Positions 8,566 through 17,534 of a stretch of DNA of 64,000 nt are shown here, piece after piece. Position 1 is the stretch's first letter; every line of letters begins with the position of its first letter. The stretch is from Pseudomonas fragi. Lineage in GTDB: Bacteria > Pseudomonadota > Gammaproteobacteria > Pseudomonadales > Pseudomonadaceae. The notes under the pieces were generated by a model. It ran no database searches and was not told the origin of the DNA. It saw only the letters and a list, made by a program, of their open reading frames with translations. Location of the stretch: contig NZ_CP104861.1 of NCBI RefSeq assembly GCF_025426255.1, forward strand, positions 3,410,001 through 3,474,000, written 5' to 3'. The translations under genes were made by a program, and so were the position numbers.

Positions 8566-9303
8566 GTGTCGATATTTCATGAACTTCTGGCTTTCCACAG
8601 CTTCCGGCAAGGGCAAACGGCTGACATCGGGAAGACACATAGTCATGGTTCGAAATTGCGCTCAAGTCAAAAATCCACAGAAGCGGCTCGAGGCGTAATT
8701 CACGAAGCATCAGATTCGTCAGGCACTGTACCCTCGGACTCCGCGTCTTTCGTCCTATCAAAAAAAATTCTGAGTGAGCATGAGCTTAATGCCATCGCGG
8801 AGGTAGTCCACCGCAAAGCCATCCTTCGTGATCGAGTTTTGTTTTCGGTGCTGCTCTCAGGTATCCGACAAACTGAATTACTCCAGCTCAGAGTCGAAAA
8901 CGTAATCTACACCAACCATAAAGTCATGCTGGACTTTCCATCCGCCAAAGCGGATGCGAACCGCCAACGAAGCCTTTTGACTCCAATCGATGCAGGGTTG
9001 ATTCATAGGTACATTGAAAAAAGTGCGCTCTCTAACGGGGATTACCTGTTTCCATCCAGCAAGAACGCTACCAATCCAATGACCGCCTATGAATTGAATA
9101 AAATTTTGCGCTCATGGTTATTGGAAGCACAAATTGATCCCACGGGATTATCGGTTCATGCAATGCGACTTTCAGTGATTGTTCGATTCATCCGAGCTAT
9201 TACAGAGTCAGCGCGTGCAAACGAGACCAGTTTGCTAGGTCACATCCCTCCTGAAATGTCGCGCTACTACCATTCTTCGCGAAATAAAAAGCCGAGAGCA
9301 TAA
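8566..9303 (+). CDS. Tyrosine recombinase, catalytic domain (short integrase)
   Basis: The C-terminal 180 residues show the tyrosine recombinase set in order: arginine in SGIRQTELLQLR, the HxxR box as HAMR, the histidine in SLLGH and the nucleophile in SRYYHSS. The protein is only about 245 residues and the first 70 have no recognisable SAM-like core-binding domain, so it is either a short stand-alone recombinase or the remnant of a full integrase whose N-terminus decayed. The start is uncertain. No attachment site was identified. It follows the XRE-ImmA unit on the same strand after 180 bases. With the hairpin repeats at 6444 and 9484 it may have moved that unit, but this is inference. Confidence 0.72.
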   Translation: MSIFHELLAFHSFRQGQTADIGKTHSHGSKLRSSQKSTEAARGVIHEASDSSGTVPSDSASFVLSKKILSEHELNAIAEVVHRKAILRDRVLFSVLLSGIRQTELLQLRVENVIYTNHKVMLDFPSAKADANRQRSLLTPIDAGLIHRYIEKSALSNGDYLFPSSKNATNPMTAYELNKILRSWLLEAQIDPTGLSVHAMRLSVIVRFIRAITESARANETSLLGHIPPEMSRYYHSSRNKKPRA

Positions 9304-10092
9304 GGTACCAAAGGGAGGGCCCAAGCTTCAGTCAAATGAAGCTCGATCGCTCCCAAGTCACCAAGCTCCGAGTAAGCCCTTACTCGCAGATCAAGCGGTA
9401 TTCGAATCAGCTATTGACTGCAGCCGAAAGCGGCTGAGGTAGGAGCAATGGACGGTTTCCACTAATGGGCGCGAATCTATGCGTAGCCGGGCCAATCGGC
9501 CCGAAGAGTCGACCTCCCCGTGGAGGCCACCTCATACCGCAGCCTAGCGATGGGCAAGCCATGACTCGAGCGTAGATTGAACACAAACTCCCCTCTCACC
9601 GCCCACGAGGTCTGCCAGGTGCTGACGGACGTCGGGCTGGGTAAACGCATCATGATACGAAGCTCTATACAGTCTTGGAGTGAGATCTACACGGTCTCAT
9701 GCCCGTAGAGTATCTAGGCTCGGGCCAGAATCATGAGGTACGACTTGATTCTGACCCTTCCTCAATGACCCCTATTAGCCGGCTCTCGATCCAAACTCTG
9801 CGATACATCGTTGCAAGCCTGTCACATCAGCTTCGAATACATCCAGCTCAAGAGCGCTGCTGGGCATCTCCTCAGACTGAGCATGTTCATACACTGAGTA
9901 GCGGGTCATCAGTATGCGTCCGGGCATTACGCCTTGCATAACTGAACCGATTGCCACATAGGGCGCTATGGGGGCGCTTCGATCTGTACCACATTACTCG
10001 AGCGGTAGAGGAAACCATGGATACCTCAAAATACGGTATCCTCATGGAACGCCCTTTCTGATCATTTACAGCGAGTTGCAGCGAGAAAATAG
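9304..10092. other. Gene-poor stretch
   Basis: Apart from the hairpin repeat at 9484-9519 and a small inverted repeat near 9725-9757 (CAGAATCA against TGATTCTG), nothing was recognised in about 790 bases. The short open frames here have no plausible protein character. Confidence 0.45.
9484..9519. repeat. Hairpin repeat, copy 2 (pair with 6444-6479)
   Basis: The stretch GCCGGGCCAATCGGCCCG is followed by the tail AGTCGACCTCCCC. It matches the copy at 6444-6479 except for a few bases and lies shortly downstream of the recombinase gene. Confidence 0.6.
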
Positions 10093-10491
10093 ATGGAAAT
10101 ATCCAGTGTTCGCGCCCAATTCTCTAAGTACTCCAAGGAAGAACTTCGAGCGATCGCAGACCGATTAGCTGGGCAAGAACCTGCCATCATCTATTGCTGC
10201 GTTGAGTTCATTGTGGCCGAAACAAAAGGTAATGGGCACGGGCGGATAAGGGCTCTAATGTGTCGCCGTCTCAAGCACTGCGCTTTGAGTCGAGCAAGCC
10301 AAACCAAGCTCTTGGTTTGCATTCTTCTGCGCCTCCAATCTGGAAAATTCTCAGAGCAGTTTAAAGATCAACTTCGCCTAGTGATGCACATCGACCCGAA
10401 GCAAACCGCTAGTGCCTGCGTTCGTGCAGTGTCGAGCGAGTTCGCCCACGTGCGGAGGTATGCAGTGTGGGTACTTGGTCGAGTAGCTTAA
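10093..10491 (+). CDS. Small hypothetical helical protein
   Basis: The 132-residue product is entirely helical in character and basic. Its end, HVRRYAVWVLGR, resembles a HEAT-like helix. No catalytic motif, signal peptide or membrane segment is visible. The ATG at 10093 has no strong ribosome site before it. It ends about 20 bases before the edge of the IS66 remnant, so its C-terminus could have been altered by the insertion. I do not recognise the family. Confidence 0.5.
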   Translation: MEISSVRAQFSKYSKEELRAIADRLAGQEPAIIYCCVEFIVAETKGNGHGRIRALMCRRLKHCALSRASQTKLLVCILLRLQSGKFSEQFKDQLRLVMHIDPKQTASACVRAVSSEFAHVRRYAVWVLGRVA

Positions 10492-10502
10492 TCTTAAGAT
10501 CT

Positions 10503-11377
10503 ATGTAAGCGTCAGCCTAACTCGTCTTTCGCAAGATAAGTAGGCATCCACTGATGCGACAGTAGTTGATCAATCTCATTGGCACGCTGCGTCGGCAGGC
10601 GCGTGAGAACATCCTTCAGATACGCATACGGATCATGACCATTCAGTCGCGCAGACTGGATCAGACTCATAATCGCCACTGCCCTTTTGCCGCTGCGCAG
10701 CGAACCTGTGAAGAGCCAGTTCGTGCGCCCAAGAGCCCATGGTCGGATCTGGTTCTCGGCCCAATTGTTGTCTATAGGTACGGCCCCGTCATTGAGGTAG
10801 CACGACAGCGCTGCCCAGAGTTTCAGGCTGTAATCCAGCGCTCTGCTGATCGCCGATCCTGCGGGTACAAGATCACGCTGGGCGATCATCCAGGCATGCA
10901 GCATATCCATCACTGGTACCGCTTTTTCTTGCCGTATTCGGCGCCGTAAATCCGGTTCCAGGTCGCGGACTTCCCTCTCGTTTTCGTAAAGCAACTGGAT
11001 ATAGCGCAGGGCTTGCTCGGCTAGCTTGCTCTTGTTGGTGGCGTGCAGTTCGAAGAACTTACGACGTGCATGAGCCAAGCAGCCGATCTCAGTCACGCCC
11101 AGTTCGAAGCTGGCCTTGTAACCGCCAAAATCATCACAGACCAGCTTGCCCTTCCAGCCTTGCAGGAAGTTGCGAGCATGCTCACCGGCGCGGCTGGGAC
11201 TGAAGTCGTAAACCACCGCTGCCAACTTCGAGAGCTGGCTGATCTTCTTGCCATTGTCTCGACAGCCTTGCCCAGGGTGTCAACTTGGTGGTCGAGTATC
11301 TCGACACGCTGAAACAACTGCGCCGCCCATGCGCGCAGTTGTTCACGATTTAGAAGGTCGGAATTGGGGAGAGTCAT
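10503..11377 (-). pseudogene. IS66-family tnpC with large internal deletion
   Basis: Reading leftward from 11377, the N-terminus of an IS66 TnpC (NREQLRAWAAQLFQRVEIL and the following coiled coil) runs to about 11260. It then joins, out of frame, to the C-terminal half of the same protein (237 residues, 11225-10512), with the DDE segment CDDFGGYK, the CLAHARRKFF motif, the NNWAENQIRP catalytic glutamate region and the IS66 C-terminal domain (SARLNGHDPYAYL). Roughly 250 or more residues are missing in the middle, including the first zinc-finger region. An IS66-type terminal sequence containing GTAAGCGTC lies just after the stop at about 10505. The tnpA and tnpB genes are absent. The copy is inactive. 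Confidence 0.85.
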
Positions 11378-11905
11378 GGTGCCGACCTTGCCAGACGAGG
11401 TAACTCACGACGATAAACCAATATGCTAGATGACTTCGCCAGCCGCATACAACGCAGCTGCGTTAAGCGCGATTTCAATATGAGTTATGGTCGGGCCGAT
11501 CTGCTGCGGGCCATATAGATGAATGCTTATCTAAGGCTATCCAGGGAAATTCGCTCCTCAACAGCAAATGGTAAATGCCCAGCTTTGGATAAGGCAGCAA
11601 GCATGCGTATTTACATTGTGGGATTTCAACGTAGATAGACTTGGCTGCGAGCAAAGCGTTGCGTTGGAGCGGCTCAGATTAGCAGAGCCCGCAGCGTAAT
11701 TGACCGAGGGCCAGCAACTTCAGAATTCTCCTATAGCCCTTGTGTACCTAGCCTTATAGGCTGCATGGCCAGTTTACGTACACAACACAGTGCTGACATG
11801 ACACTGCCCAATCGAGTGGGCCAAGAGCGCATAGGCTCGGAAGTGCAGAAATAATTCTCCGTTCGCACTTTCCTTTCATCAACTGCATCAGGGAAAAATA
11901 AGAAG
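11378..11905. other. Gene-free stretch upstream of the PH-like gene
   Basis: About 530 bases without a plausible gene. The last 60 bases before 11906 probably hold the promoter of the following two-gene unit, but no clear -35/-10 pair was seen. Confidence 0.4.
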
Positions 11906-12907
11906 ATGCCATTCCTCTATTCATCGTTCAGCGACCATCTTGCAGCGCTGCCGGTCGAGCACGCGCGCCATGGCAAGGCGTTGCGTGCCGCCATGGAGCA
12001 GGAGGTGCGCAGGCCGTCCAATGCCGACATCTCGGCGTTCCTGTTCCTACCCGACCAAACGAATCACCCCGACCACGGGAACGCGGCCCATGTCTTCGCG
12101 CATGCGGTCGAAGACATGTACGGCCCGAAACCATGGGTCGGCGACGAAATACCGCTGCTATTCGTCGGCTACCACGCCAAAAACTGGTTCAACGGCCGGC
12201 GCACCGCCCAGGGTCTGCTGCTGACCGACCAGGCGATGTATGTGCAGGACGGCTTCAACGCTCTGCGATCCTCGCCCTTGCTAGCCCAGGGCAACACCCT
12301 GCCCTCGCGGGCCGAAGACGCAGGCGATTTCGTGTCGATGCTGCTCGGCCGATACAAGGACAGGAAAGGCTGGGCCGCCCTAGCGGGCCGCCCCGAGGCG
12401 ACCCTGATGAACCGAATCCACGTGCTGCTCGCCGCCGCCGTGAAGACCGTGATGAACCACCACGCGCAACACGCCAGCCAGCGACAGGCGCCGCAAAGAA
12501 TATGGACAGTGAACGGCCTGATTGCCGACCATGCCGCCGCCGGCACCCTGCTGGGCCAGGCAGATGCCAAGACAGCCAAGAAGCTCGACAAGGTTGCCGG
12601 CAAATTCCAGATTCCAGCCGACGAGACCTTGCAGTTCGCGCTGGTCGACTTTCCGTTGTTCGGCGGCCCTTACGGAATTGCGCTGACCACAAAAGCGCTG
12701 CACAGCCGAGACCTGTTTGAAGCACCGGTGCGTCTAACGTTGGACAGGCTCGATGCGCGCTCGCTGCGGCTTTCGGAGAAAGGAGACGAGGTGCTCAATG
12801 ATGCGGGCGTGCCCCTACAACTGACCGCGCACGCGAGCGCCGATCTGAAGGCATCCTTCATCGAACTTCTCAAGCAAGAGGTGCTGCGATTGCAGTCCAC
12901 CGATTGA
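11906..12907 (+). CDS. Hypothetical protein with two PH-like (YokE-type) repeats
   Basis: The 333-residue protein is soluble. Two segments resemble each other and the bacterial PH fold: residues 80-120 (PLLFVGYHAKNWFNG, then LLLTDQAMYVQDGF) and residues 245-290 (LQFALVDFPLFGG, then GIALTTKALHSRDLF). Both have the pattern of strand, glycine turn, then 'TD/TT-x-A-hydrophobic'. Such domains are found in cytosolic sensor-like proteins of unknown role. The gene is clearly richer in G and C than its neighbours, which points to a separate origin. It is followed after 52 bases by a DUF4259 gene on the same strand, so the two probably form an operon. The function is unknown. Confidence 0.7.
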   Translation: MPFLYSSFSDHLAALPVEHARHGKALRAAMEQEVRRPSNADISAFLFLPDQTNHPDHGNAAHVFAHAVEDMYGPKPWVGDEIPLLFVGYHAKNWFNGRRTAQGLLLTDQAMYVQDGFNALRSSPLLAQGNTLPSRAEDAGDFVSMLLGRYKDRKGWAALAGRPEATLMNRIHVLLAAAVKTVMNHHAQHASQRQAPQRIWTVNGLIADHAAAGTLLGQADAKTAKKLDKVAGKFQIPADETLQFALVDFPLFGGPYGIALTTKALHSRDLFEAPVRLTLDRLDARSLRLSEKGDEVLNDAGVPLQLTAHASADLKASFIELLKQEVLRLQSTD

Positions 12908-12959
12908 GCGGCGCATGCGCAGAAAGTTGGAACTACAACTTAACTAAAAGAGCAGAAAA

Positions 12960-13370
12960 ATGGGCGCGTGGTCGCATGAATCTTTTGGCAACGACACAGC
13001 TTGCGACTGGTGCGGGCCGCTGACCAGCGAGCTAGACCTTGCCTACGTCGACAAGACCCTGCAAACAGTGCTCGATACGGGCGATGAAGATCTCGACATG
13101 GACGCAGCTAGCGAAGCGATTGCAGCCGCGGAGGTGATTGCCCGAGCGAAAGGCCGCTTCGGTGTACGCGATGCGTGCTCCCAAGCCATCGACGATTGGG
13201 TGGGGAAAGTACGGTCAGTGCCAAGCGCTGCGTTGCTGGCAAAAGCGCGTGCAGCCCTTGACCGCGTGGTGTCAGAGCCGTCTGAACTTCTGGAGTTGTG
13301 GCAAGAGAGCGAGGACGCAGAGGCTTGGTTATCGGCCGTAGCGCAGCTTCGCGAGCGCATCGGCTCGTAA
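12960..13370 (+). CDS. DUF4259 family protein
   Basis: The 136-residue protein begins with MGAWSHESFGNDTACDW, the typical opening of DUF4259 proteins (glycine-alanine/threonine-tryptophan, then F-x-ND-x-A). The rest is a helical bundle with AAAEVIARAKGRFG and a tryptophan-rich C-terminus. DUF4259 proteins are small cytosolic proteins of unknown function that often sit among polymorphic-toxin immunity genes. It follows the PH-like gene closely and shares its high GC content. The length is normal for the family. Confidence 0.8.
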   Translation: MGAWSHESFGNDTACDWCGPLTSELDLAYVDKTLQTVLDTGDEDLDMDAASEAIAAAEVIARAKGRFGVRDACSQAIDDWVGKVRSVPSAALLAKARAALDRVVSEPSELLELWQESEDAEAWLSAVAQLRERIGS

Positions 13371-13564
13371 GGGTCAGCCGGAGACAGTCTGCCTTGGCCA
13401 AGCACTTACCTTTCTTAATTCTTGTGTTGCTAGTAAGCGCCCGCCTGAGTCACCTTGCGAGACTCAGACGGGCATCATCCGGGTTTGTAATGCATCGATG
13501 TGTGATCGTGCCGCCAGAATCCATACGCTGCCATGGCAGGCCCAGTACCAAACGAGTCGCGGGA

Positions 13565-13590
13565 GTGTCTAGAAAACCCGGGGCTATTCA
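13565..13590 (+). repeat. Solo right end of an IS3-family element
   Basis: GTGTCTAGAAAACCCGGGG and the bases CTATTCA after it match the right terminal repeat of the IS3 relic at 5722-5747 at most positions. No transposase sequence precedes it. The rest of the element has been lost. It pairs with the left end at 15986-16013. Confidence 0.65.
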
Positions 13591-13621
13591 GTGTTTGTTA
13601 AGAATCTATAAGGAAAATATT

Positions 13622-13972
13622 GTGGGAGTTTCTGTTTACTATACGGCAGAGCGAGCCAAACCGCTTTCGACTCTTGAGAAGAACGCTATCGAGTCTATTC
13701 AGAATGAGTATTCTGCTAGTATCAATGTTGAGGGCGAATGTTTGGATTTTTATGATTCCGATGATTATGAGGGCAATGTAATATTAGATGGTTCAGTGAA
13801 ATTGCCACTCTACTCTGAGGATGCCGCGACAATTGGACTTCGGCATTGGCGGAACTGTTTAACTGAACTTCGCCGAGCCATTTCAAACGCCGAGTGGAAA
13901 GTTGCTTTGGAGGATGACGAGTTCGACTGGGATGAACAGCATGGATGGTCTCTACCAGGCCTTGACGACTAG
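13622..13972 (+). CDS. Small acidic hypothetical protein, immunity-protein-like
   Basis: The GTG at 13622 is preceded by AAGGAAAA at proper spacing. The product has 116 residues, with an acidic central stretch (ECLDFYDSDDYEGN) and an acidic C-terminus (LEDDEFDWDEQHGW). It has no signal peptide or membrane segment. Size, acidity and surroundings resemble immunity proteins of contact-dependent or type VI toxins, but no family match is claimed and no toxin gene is visible next to it. The gene begins 31 bases after the solo IS3 end, so its original upstream context was probably lost. Confidence 0.6.
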   Translation: MGVSVYYTAERAKPLSTLEKNAIESIQNEYSASINVEGECLDFYDSDDYEGNVILDGSVKLPLYSEDAATIGLRHWRNCLTELRRAISNAEWKVALEDDEFDWDEQHGWSLPGLDD

Positions 13973-14048
13973 AAATTTCAAAGTGGTAGTGACTTCAGCG
14001 GCGTTGGCTGGGGTCAGCCATTGATAGCAGGACAATTGCAGAGAGACA

Positions 14049-14500
14049 TATTTCTATGGCGAAGCGGGTTACACTTGGATGCAAAGATGGTCGAAAGATG
14101 ATCTGGTCGATATGCGCCAGGCTAAGCAGTCGCCACAAAACACCGGTTGGTTCAGACCATTGCTACTCCTGAAGCTGGCTTAACGTGCTTTATTTTCCGT
14201 TTTATGAAGCCCATATGCCTGGACGATAAAAGCGGAGAGTTCGTCCTCAATAGCTGGATTTACATGACGGCAATTCGTCCCAGCACCGAGTTCAGAGTGC
14301 CGCCCTCAACATGTATTGGTTGGCCGCTTACGCAGGGAATACCAAATATGGGGGTAGGCACTTGGCTACTGTCGCTCGGTCTGATTTCGCAGACGAAAAT
14401 CCCCTAACCCTCTCGAAATGGCAACGTCGTAGAAAAGGGAGAAGTTCCTAGCTTTAACGGCTTTCAATACCTGCTTCAAAAGCCACACAGTCAATATGCT
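14049..14500 (+). other. Gene debris
   Basis: Short open pieces can be read, for example YFYGEAGYTWMQRWSKD from 14049 and YWLAAYAGNTKYGGRHLA around 14310-14360, in different frames and interrupted by stops. They look like the remains of one or more coding genes rather than random frames, but no family was recognised. The 14147-14407 frame is not convincing as an intact gene. Confidence 0.3.
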
Positions 14501-14523
14501 CAACATCCAAAGGATGGCACTTC

Positions 14524-15050
14524 ATGCGCAATGCATGCTTCACGCTGGCCATGATATTACTTCTGGCGGCTTTCGGCTCGCCTCACCAAGCACTGGCGTC
14601 CACACCCTCTGTGCCCGATCAGGACAATACGTTGGTGATGCCTGCTGTTGGGTACGCTATCTCGCCTAAAGGCGCTAAGTATCGGAAGCCGATGACACGT
14701 GCGGCGCACTCGGTTTGCTGTATTCGGCCGTACACGATCGGCTGGAGGCGCGATTTGAGATTATACTCCCTCTGCACGACGCCAGCCCTAAGAGTACTTT
14801 GCTAAAACTAGAGAACGTAGACCTAGCGAGCATCAGTAGTGGCGGCCCCACCATCATGGTTGTACATGCCCAGCTCGAGCACCCCGGGAAACCGCTAGAG
14901 CAGTTCCGAGCTCTGCGCCAGGGAAACATGAAGCCGTCCGAAATCACAGCTGAGACGACCGAATGCAGCATGATCGACCCAGTGATTGACGCATTAGCCT
15001 ACGATATTGCGCAGTGGATGCTCAGCTATTACTTTCATGAGACGCAATGA
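14524..15050 (+). pseudogene. Secreted protein gene with a frameshift
   Basis: The first frame (ATG at 14524) codes for a clear signal peptide (MRNACFTLAMILLLAAFGS, cut probably after ALA) and about 55 residues of mature protein. Around 14675-14695 the coding sense passes to another frame, which then runs to the TGA at 15048-15050: EADDTCGALGLLYSA, a segment with GGPTIMVVHAQLEHPGKP, and CSMIDPVIDALAYDIA near the end. Joined, they would give one periplasmic protein of about 175 residues. The second frame has no start of its own with a ribosome site, which supports a single broken gene. A sequencing error would look the same. The family was not recognised. Confidence 0.6.
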
Positions 15051-15270
15051 CCAAAAGTACACAAAAAACATCCTACTGCTTCTACAGCTGAATAAAAAAC
15101 TCAATGGGTTACGCTCCGGTTCTTTTTCTGGAGATGATACACGCACGACAACGAACCCCGAAGCATCCGACTTTTTGAGTAGAAGAGGGGTGGATCCCCC
15201 CCTTCTAACTAAACTGCTATTACCTATCCCACCTCATATTTTCATAATTTAACATTGGTCAAAACCAATA

Positions 15271-15726
15271 TCATTTTTTTGCATGTTTGAGTGATGCAGC
15301 AACACATCCCAACACTGACATAAGTGTACTAATGATCAGTATAGCGGTGTCATGGCCTTCAACCTGAGACCAAAAGCCCACAAAAAGTATGATAAGAGCA
15401 ATTGAAATAAGTAATGCCAGTACAGCGCTTAATACTCTACGGCTACCTACAGGCACCGCCGCACCGCCAACATAGACGGTTATGTAGTAAACGAAAAATA
15501 CCAGAATCGCACTCGAATAATACCACAGAAACTCGGGCAAAAAATTTTGAAGAACCATAACAAGCGTTCCAATGATAAGATAACGAGAAAGAAAAAAAGC
15601 TAGCAGTACGGCGGGAATCATACTTATCCAGCGAGCGGTTGGTGACCACCCATGCATAAAAGAAAACCCATCATTCTCATCAAACATAGTTTTTTTTGAT
15701 TTATCTTTATGATCGCTAATATTCAT
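15271..15726 (-). CDS. Hypothetical inner-membrane protein
   Basis: The ATG at 15726 gives 151 residues. After a charged cytosolic start there are about four membrane segments: WISMIPAVLLAFFLSRYLII, the LWYYSSAILVFFVYYITVY stretch, VLSAVLALLISIALIILFVG and AILIISTLMSVLGCVA. The C-terminus is short and basic. No transporter or enzyme motif is present. The gene is AT-rich compared with the core genome and lies inside the block enclosed by solo IS3 ends. Confidence 0.65.
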   Translation of the reverse strand: MNISDHKDKSKKTMFDENDGFSFMHGWSPTARWISMIPAVLLAFFLSRYLIIGTLVMVLQNFLPEFLWYYSSAILVFFVYYITVYVGGAAVPVGSRRVLSAVLALLISIALIILFVGFWSQVEGHDTAILIISTLMSVLGCVAASLKHAKK

Positions 15727-15985
15727 ATGCCTACTCGAGTTTAATTTACTAAAACGCCAACAACACATCTATCAACGTTGTTCATACAAACCACAGCTAC
15801 AAGAAGCTATTGAAACAACTTGATAAAAGATGTAGATCATCGCCGACCTAACTAGGATTGGATATAGGATAACTCCTAAACTCTTAGTAAAAGCCTGACA
15901 TTCCTGGTAAAGAGTGATGTCCATTTTTTGAGACTGGAAAAATCTTAATCGTTCGACATCAGACCTTTCCTTTCGCTCTATGGTA

Positions 15986-16013
15986 TGAATCGCCCCCGGC
16001 TGCTTTAGACACC
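15986..16013 (+). repeat. Solo left end of an IS3-family element
   Basis: TGAATCGCCCCCGGCTGCTT followed by TAGACACC is the inverted counterpart of the right end at 5722-5747 (CCGGGGCGATTCA read inward). No orfA follows, so the element itself is gone. Confidence 0.7.
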
Positions 16014-16144
16014 TTCGAGAGGCTGCTTATGACAGATAACGGCCTATCACGAGTGGCTACACTCCGGCCAGAGCTGCATTTCACCTATCCACAAAAAGAC
16101 GCTCAACGTATCCTGCAGAAAGAAAACAATGAAAAGGAGTTCGA

Positions 16145-16195
16145 ATGAAAACTGATTTGCAACAAACTCAAGAAATTATGATGTTTTATCCATGA
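16145..16195 (+). CDS. 16-residue leader ORF overlapping the methyltransferase start
   Basis: ATG at 16145 follows a strong AAAAGGAG ribosome site. It encodes MKTDLQQTQEIMMFYP and stops at TGA 16193-16195, which overlaps the ATG (16192) of the next gene as ATGA. The methyltransferase has no good ribosome site of its own, so translation is probably coupled through this leader. Alternatively a one-base change has split an N-terminal extension from the methyltransferase. Confidence 0.5.
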   Translation: MKTDLQQTQEIMMFYP

Positions 16196-16782
16196 CTAGC
16201 TGGGACGCTTTTTATGATGAGGCCGAGCGTCGAGGCCCTTCCCTTCTGCTAGCCCGAGCGATGAACCTTGCTGGCAACAAGGCAGCCGTTCGCCAAGCCG
16301 TAGATTTGGGGTGCGGCGCAGGGATGGAAGCGCAGCAGCTTATGCTGTCGGGCTGGGATGTCCTGGCTGTCGATAACGAGCCAGAGGCCATTACCCGCAC
16401 GATTGCAAACTGCTCAGGGCCCTATCTCGGAACACTGACTACTTGCCTCTCGGATTTTGAATGTTTACTTGCTCTACCTAGATCAAACCTAATCCACGCC
16501 GGATTGGCATTGCCTTTTTGTCGGCCGAAAAGCTTTAAGCAACTCTGGGATCAGGTTCTACATGCTCTCGAGCCAGGGGGAGTATTTGTCGGGCATTTTT
16601 TTGGTACCCAGCATGGCTGGTCGAAGCTTCCCCATTTGACCTTCCACTCCGAGCAGGACATCCGTCGGATGTGCAAGGGGCTGGAAGTAACTCATCTTAG
16701 AGAGACGCAAATAATGACACAAACACCCAATGGCCCACTAAACTGGCACCGTTTGAACTTGATTGTTCAAAAGCCTTATTAA
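16192..16782 (+). CDS. Class I SAM-dependent methyltransferase
   Basis: The 196-residue protein shows motif I VDLGCGAGMEAQQL (residues 42-55), the acidic end of strand 2 in LAVDNEPEAI, and the loop LIHAGLALPFCRP that corresponds to motif IV. This is a compact Rossmann methyltransferase without an added substrate domain, close to the group annotated as tellurite-resistance or small-molecule methyltransferases. The substrate cannot be read from sequence. It begins at the overlap with the 16-codon leader. No other gene follows on the same strand for 750 bases. Confidence 0.85.
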   Translation: MTSWDAFYDEAERRGPSLLLARAMNLAGNKAAVRQAVDLGCGAGMEAQQLMLSGWDVLAVDNEPEAITRTIANCSGPYLGTLTTCLSDFECLLALPRSNLIHAGLALPFCRPKSFKQLWDQVLHALEPGGVFVGHFFGTQHGWSKLPHLTFHSEQDIRRMCKGLEVTHLRETQIMTQTPNGPLNWHRLNLIVQKPY

Positions 16783-17534
16783 ATGTAACAAGTAAGAGCT
16801 ACGGGTAGAGAGAGGCTATAACGCACGACCGCTATCGGCTGAGGTTGAGTGAAAACGTTAACCGTCTAGAGAGTAAGGGCCAATTCAGAGAGACTGGTTC
16901 CACGCCTTACTGAGATAAATACGGAAATTACACTGGGTACACGCAGGGAGTGCGGGATGTATGGCTCACTGGGCAGGTGTCCACCTCCACCGCAGAGAAA
17001 AATGCTTCTGTTTGAAGGGATGGTCGTAGTAGAGGGTTTACCAATATGTACAAGATCGAATAGTAGGCCAGCACGCGGGTGTATCGGAAAGCGTTCATTG
17101 CCCAATTGGGGTTGCGGGGACAGTCAATGAACGCTTTACCAATGCATCTGGTATGGCTTTATCCATTAGCTCGAAATAGCCTAAACCAACGTGACTCGCA
17201 ATAGTTATCGCATAAAGGATCTAGTGGTGCAGTACGATGTGAAAGCACATGAGTACAAAGCATTGTTCCGCAACACACTGACCCCTAATGGGCCGATGAA
17301 TTGCGTGACAGAATGCTCGCGACCGATATCCCTCTGTGATCCAAAGCCGAGCAGACTATAGATAGCGTGTGCTTATAGCGCATGGAATGCGCGCCCGCTC
17401 CATCATGCGTAAGCTCTTTGCAACTAATGTGTGTCAGATCACTTTTTTCAAAAAAAAACAGCTGTATCGAAGCAAAACTCACGATCTGTGCCAAAACTGT
17501 CAATGCGTTCCTTAAGTCCCAAAGGAGCTTCAGC
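16783..17534. other. Gene-poor stretch
   Basis: About 750 bases separate the methyltransferase and the fimbrin-like gene. No RNA gene, IS end or convincing frame was recognised. The last 15 bases hold the ribosome site AAAGGAG of the next gene. Confidence 0.45.

Noticed and set aside
12133..12720. Long overlapping frames on both strands inside the PH-like gene
   Set aside because: The gene is GC-rich, which leaves many chance open frames. Only the 11906-12907 frame has domain character and a clear neighbour relation.
14147..14407. Open frame of 86 codons
   Set aside because: Amino-acid makeup is not protein-like, no ribosome site, and pieces of better coding sense lie in another frame. It is treated as debris.
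15253..15285. Hairpin ATTGGT/ACCAAT followed by a T-run
   Set aside because: The stem is only six AT-rich pairs and the T-run overlaps the end of the membrane-protein gene, so it is too weak to list as a terminator.
16866..17105. Open frame of 79 codons on the minus strand, with a glycine-rich stretch suggesting a group II intron fragment
   Set aside because: No domain V hairpin or reverse-transcriptase sequence could be recognised near it, and there is no ribosome site.
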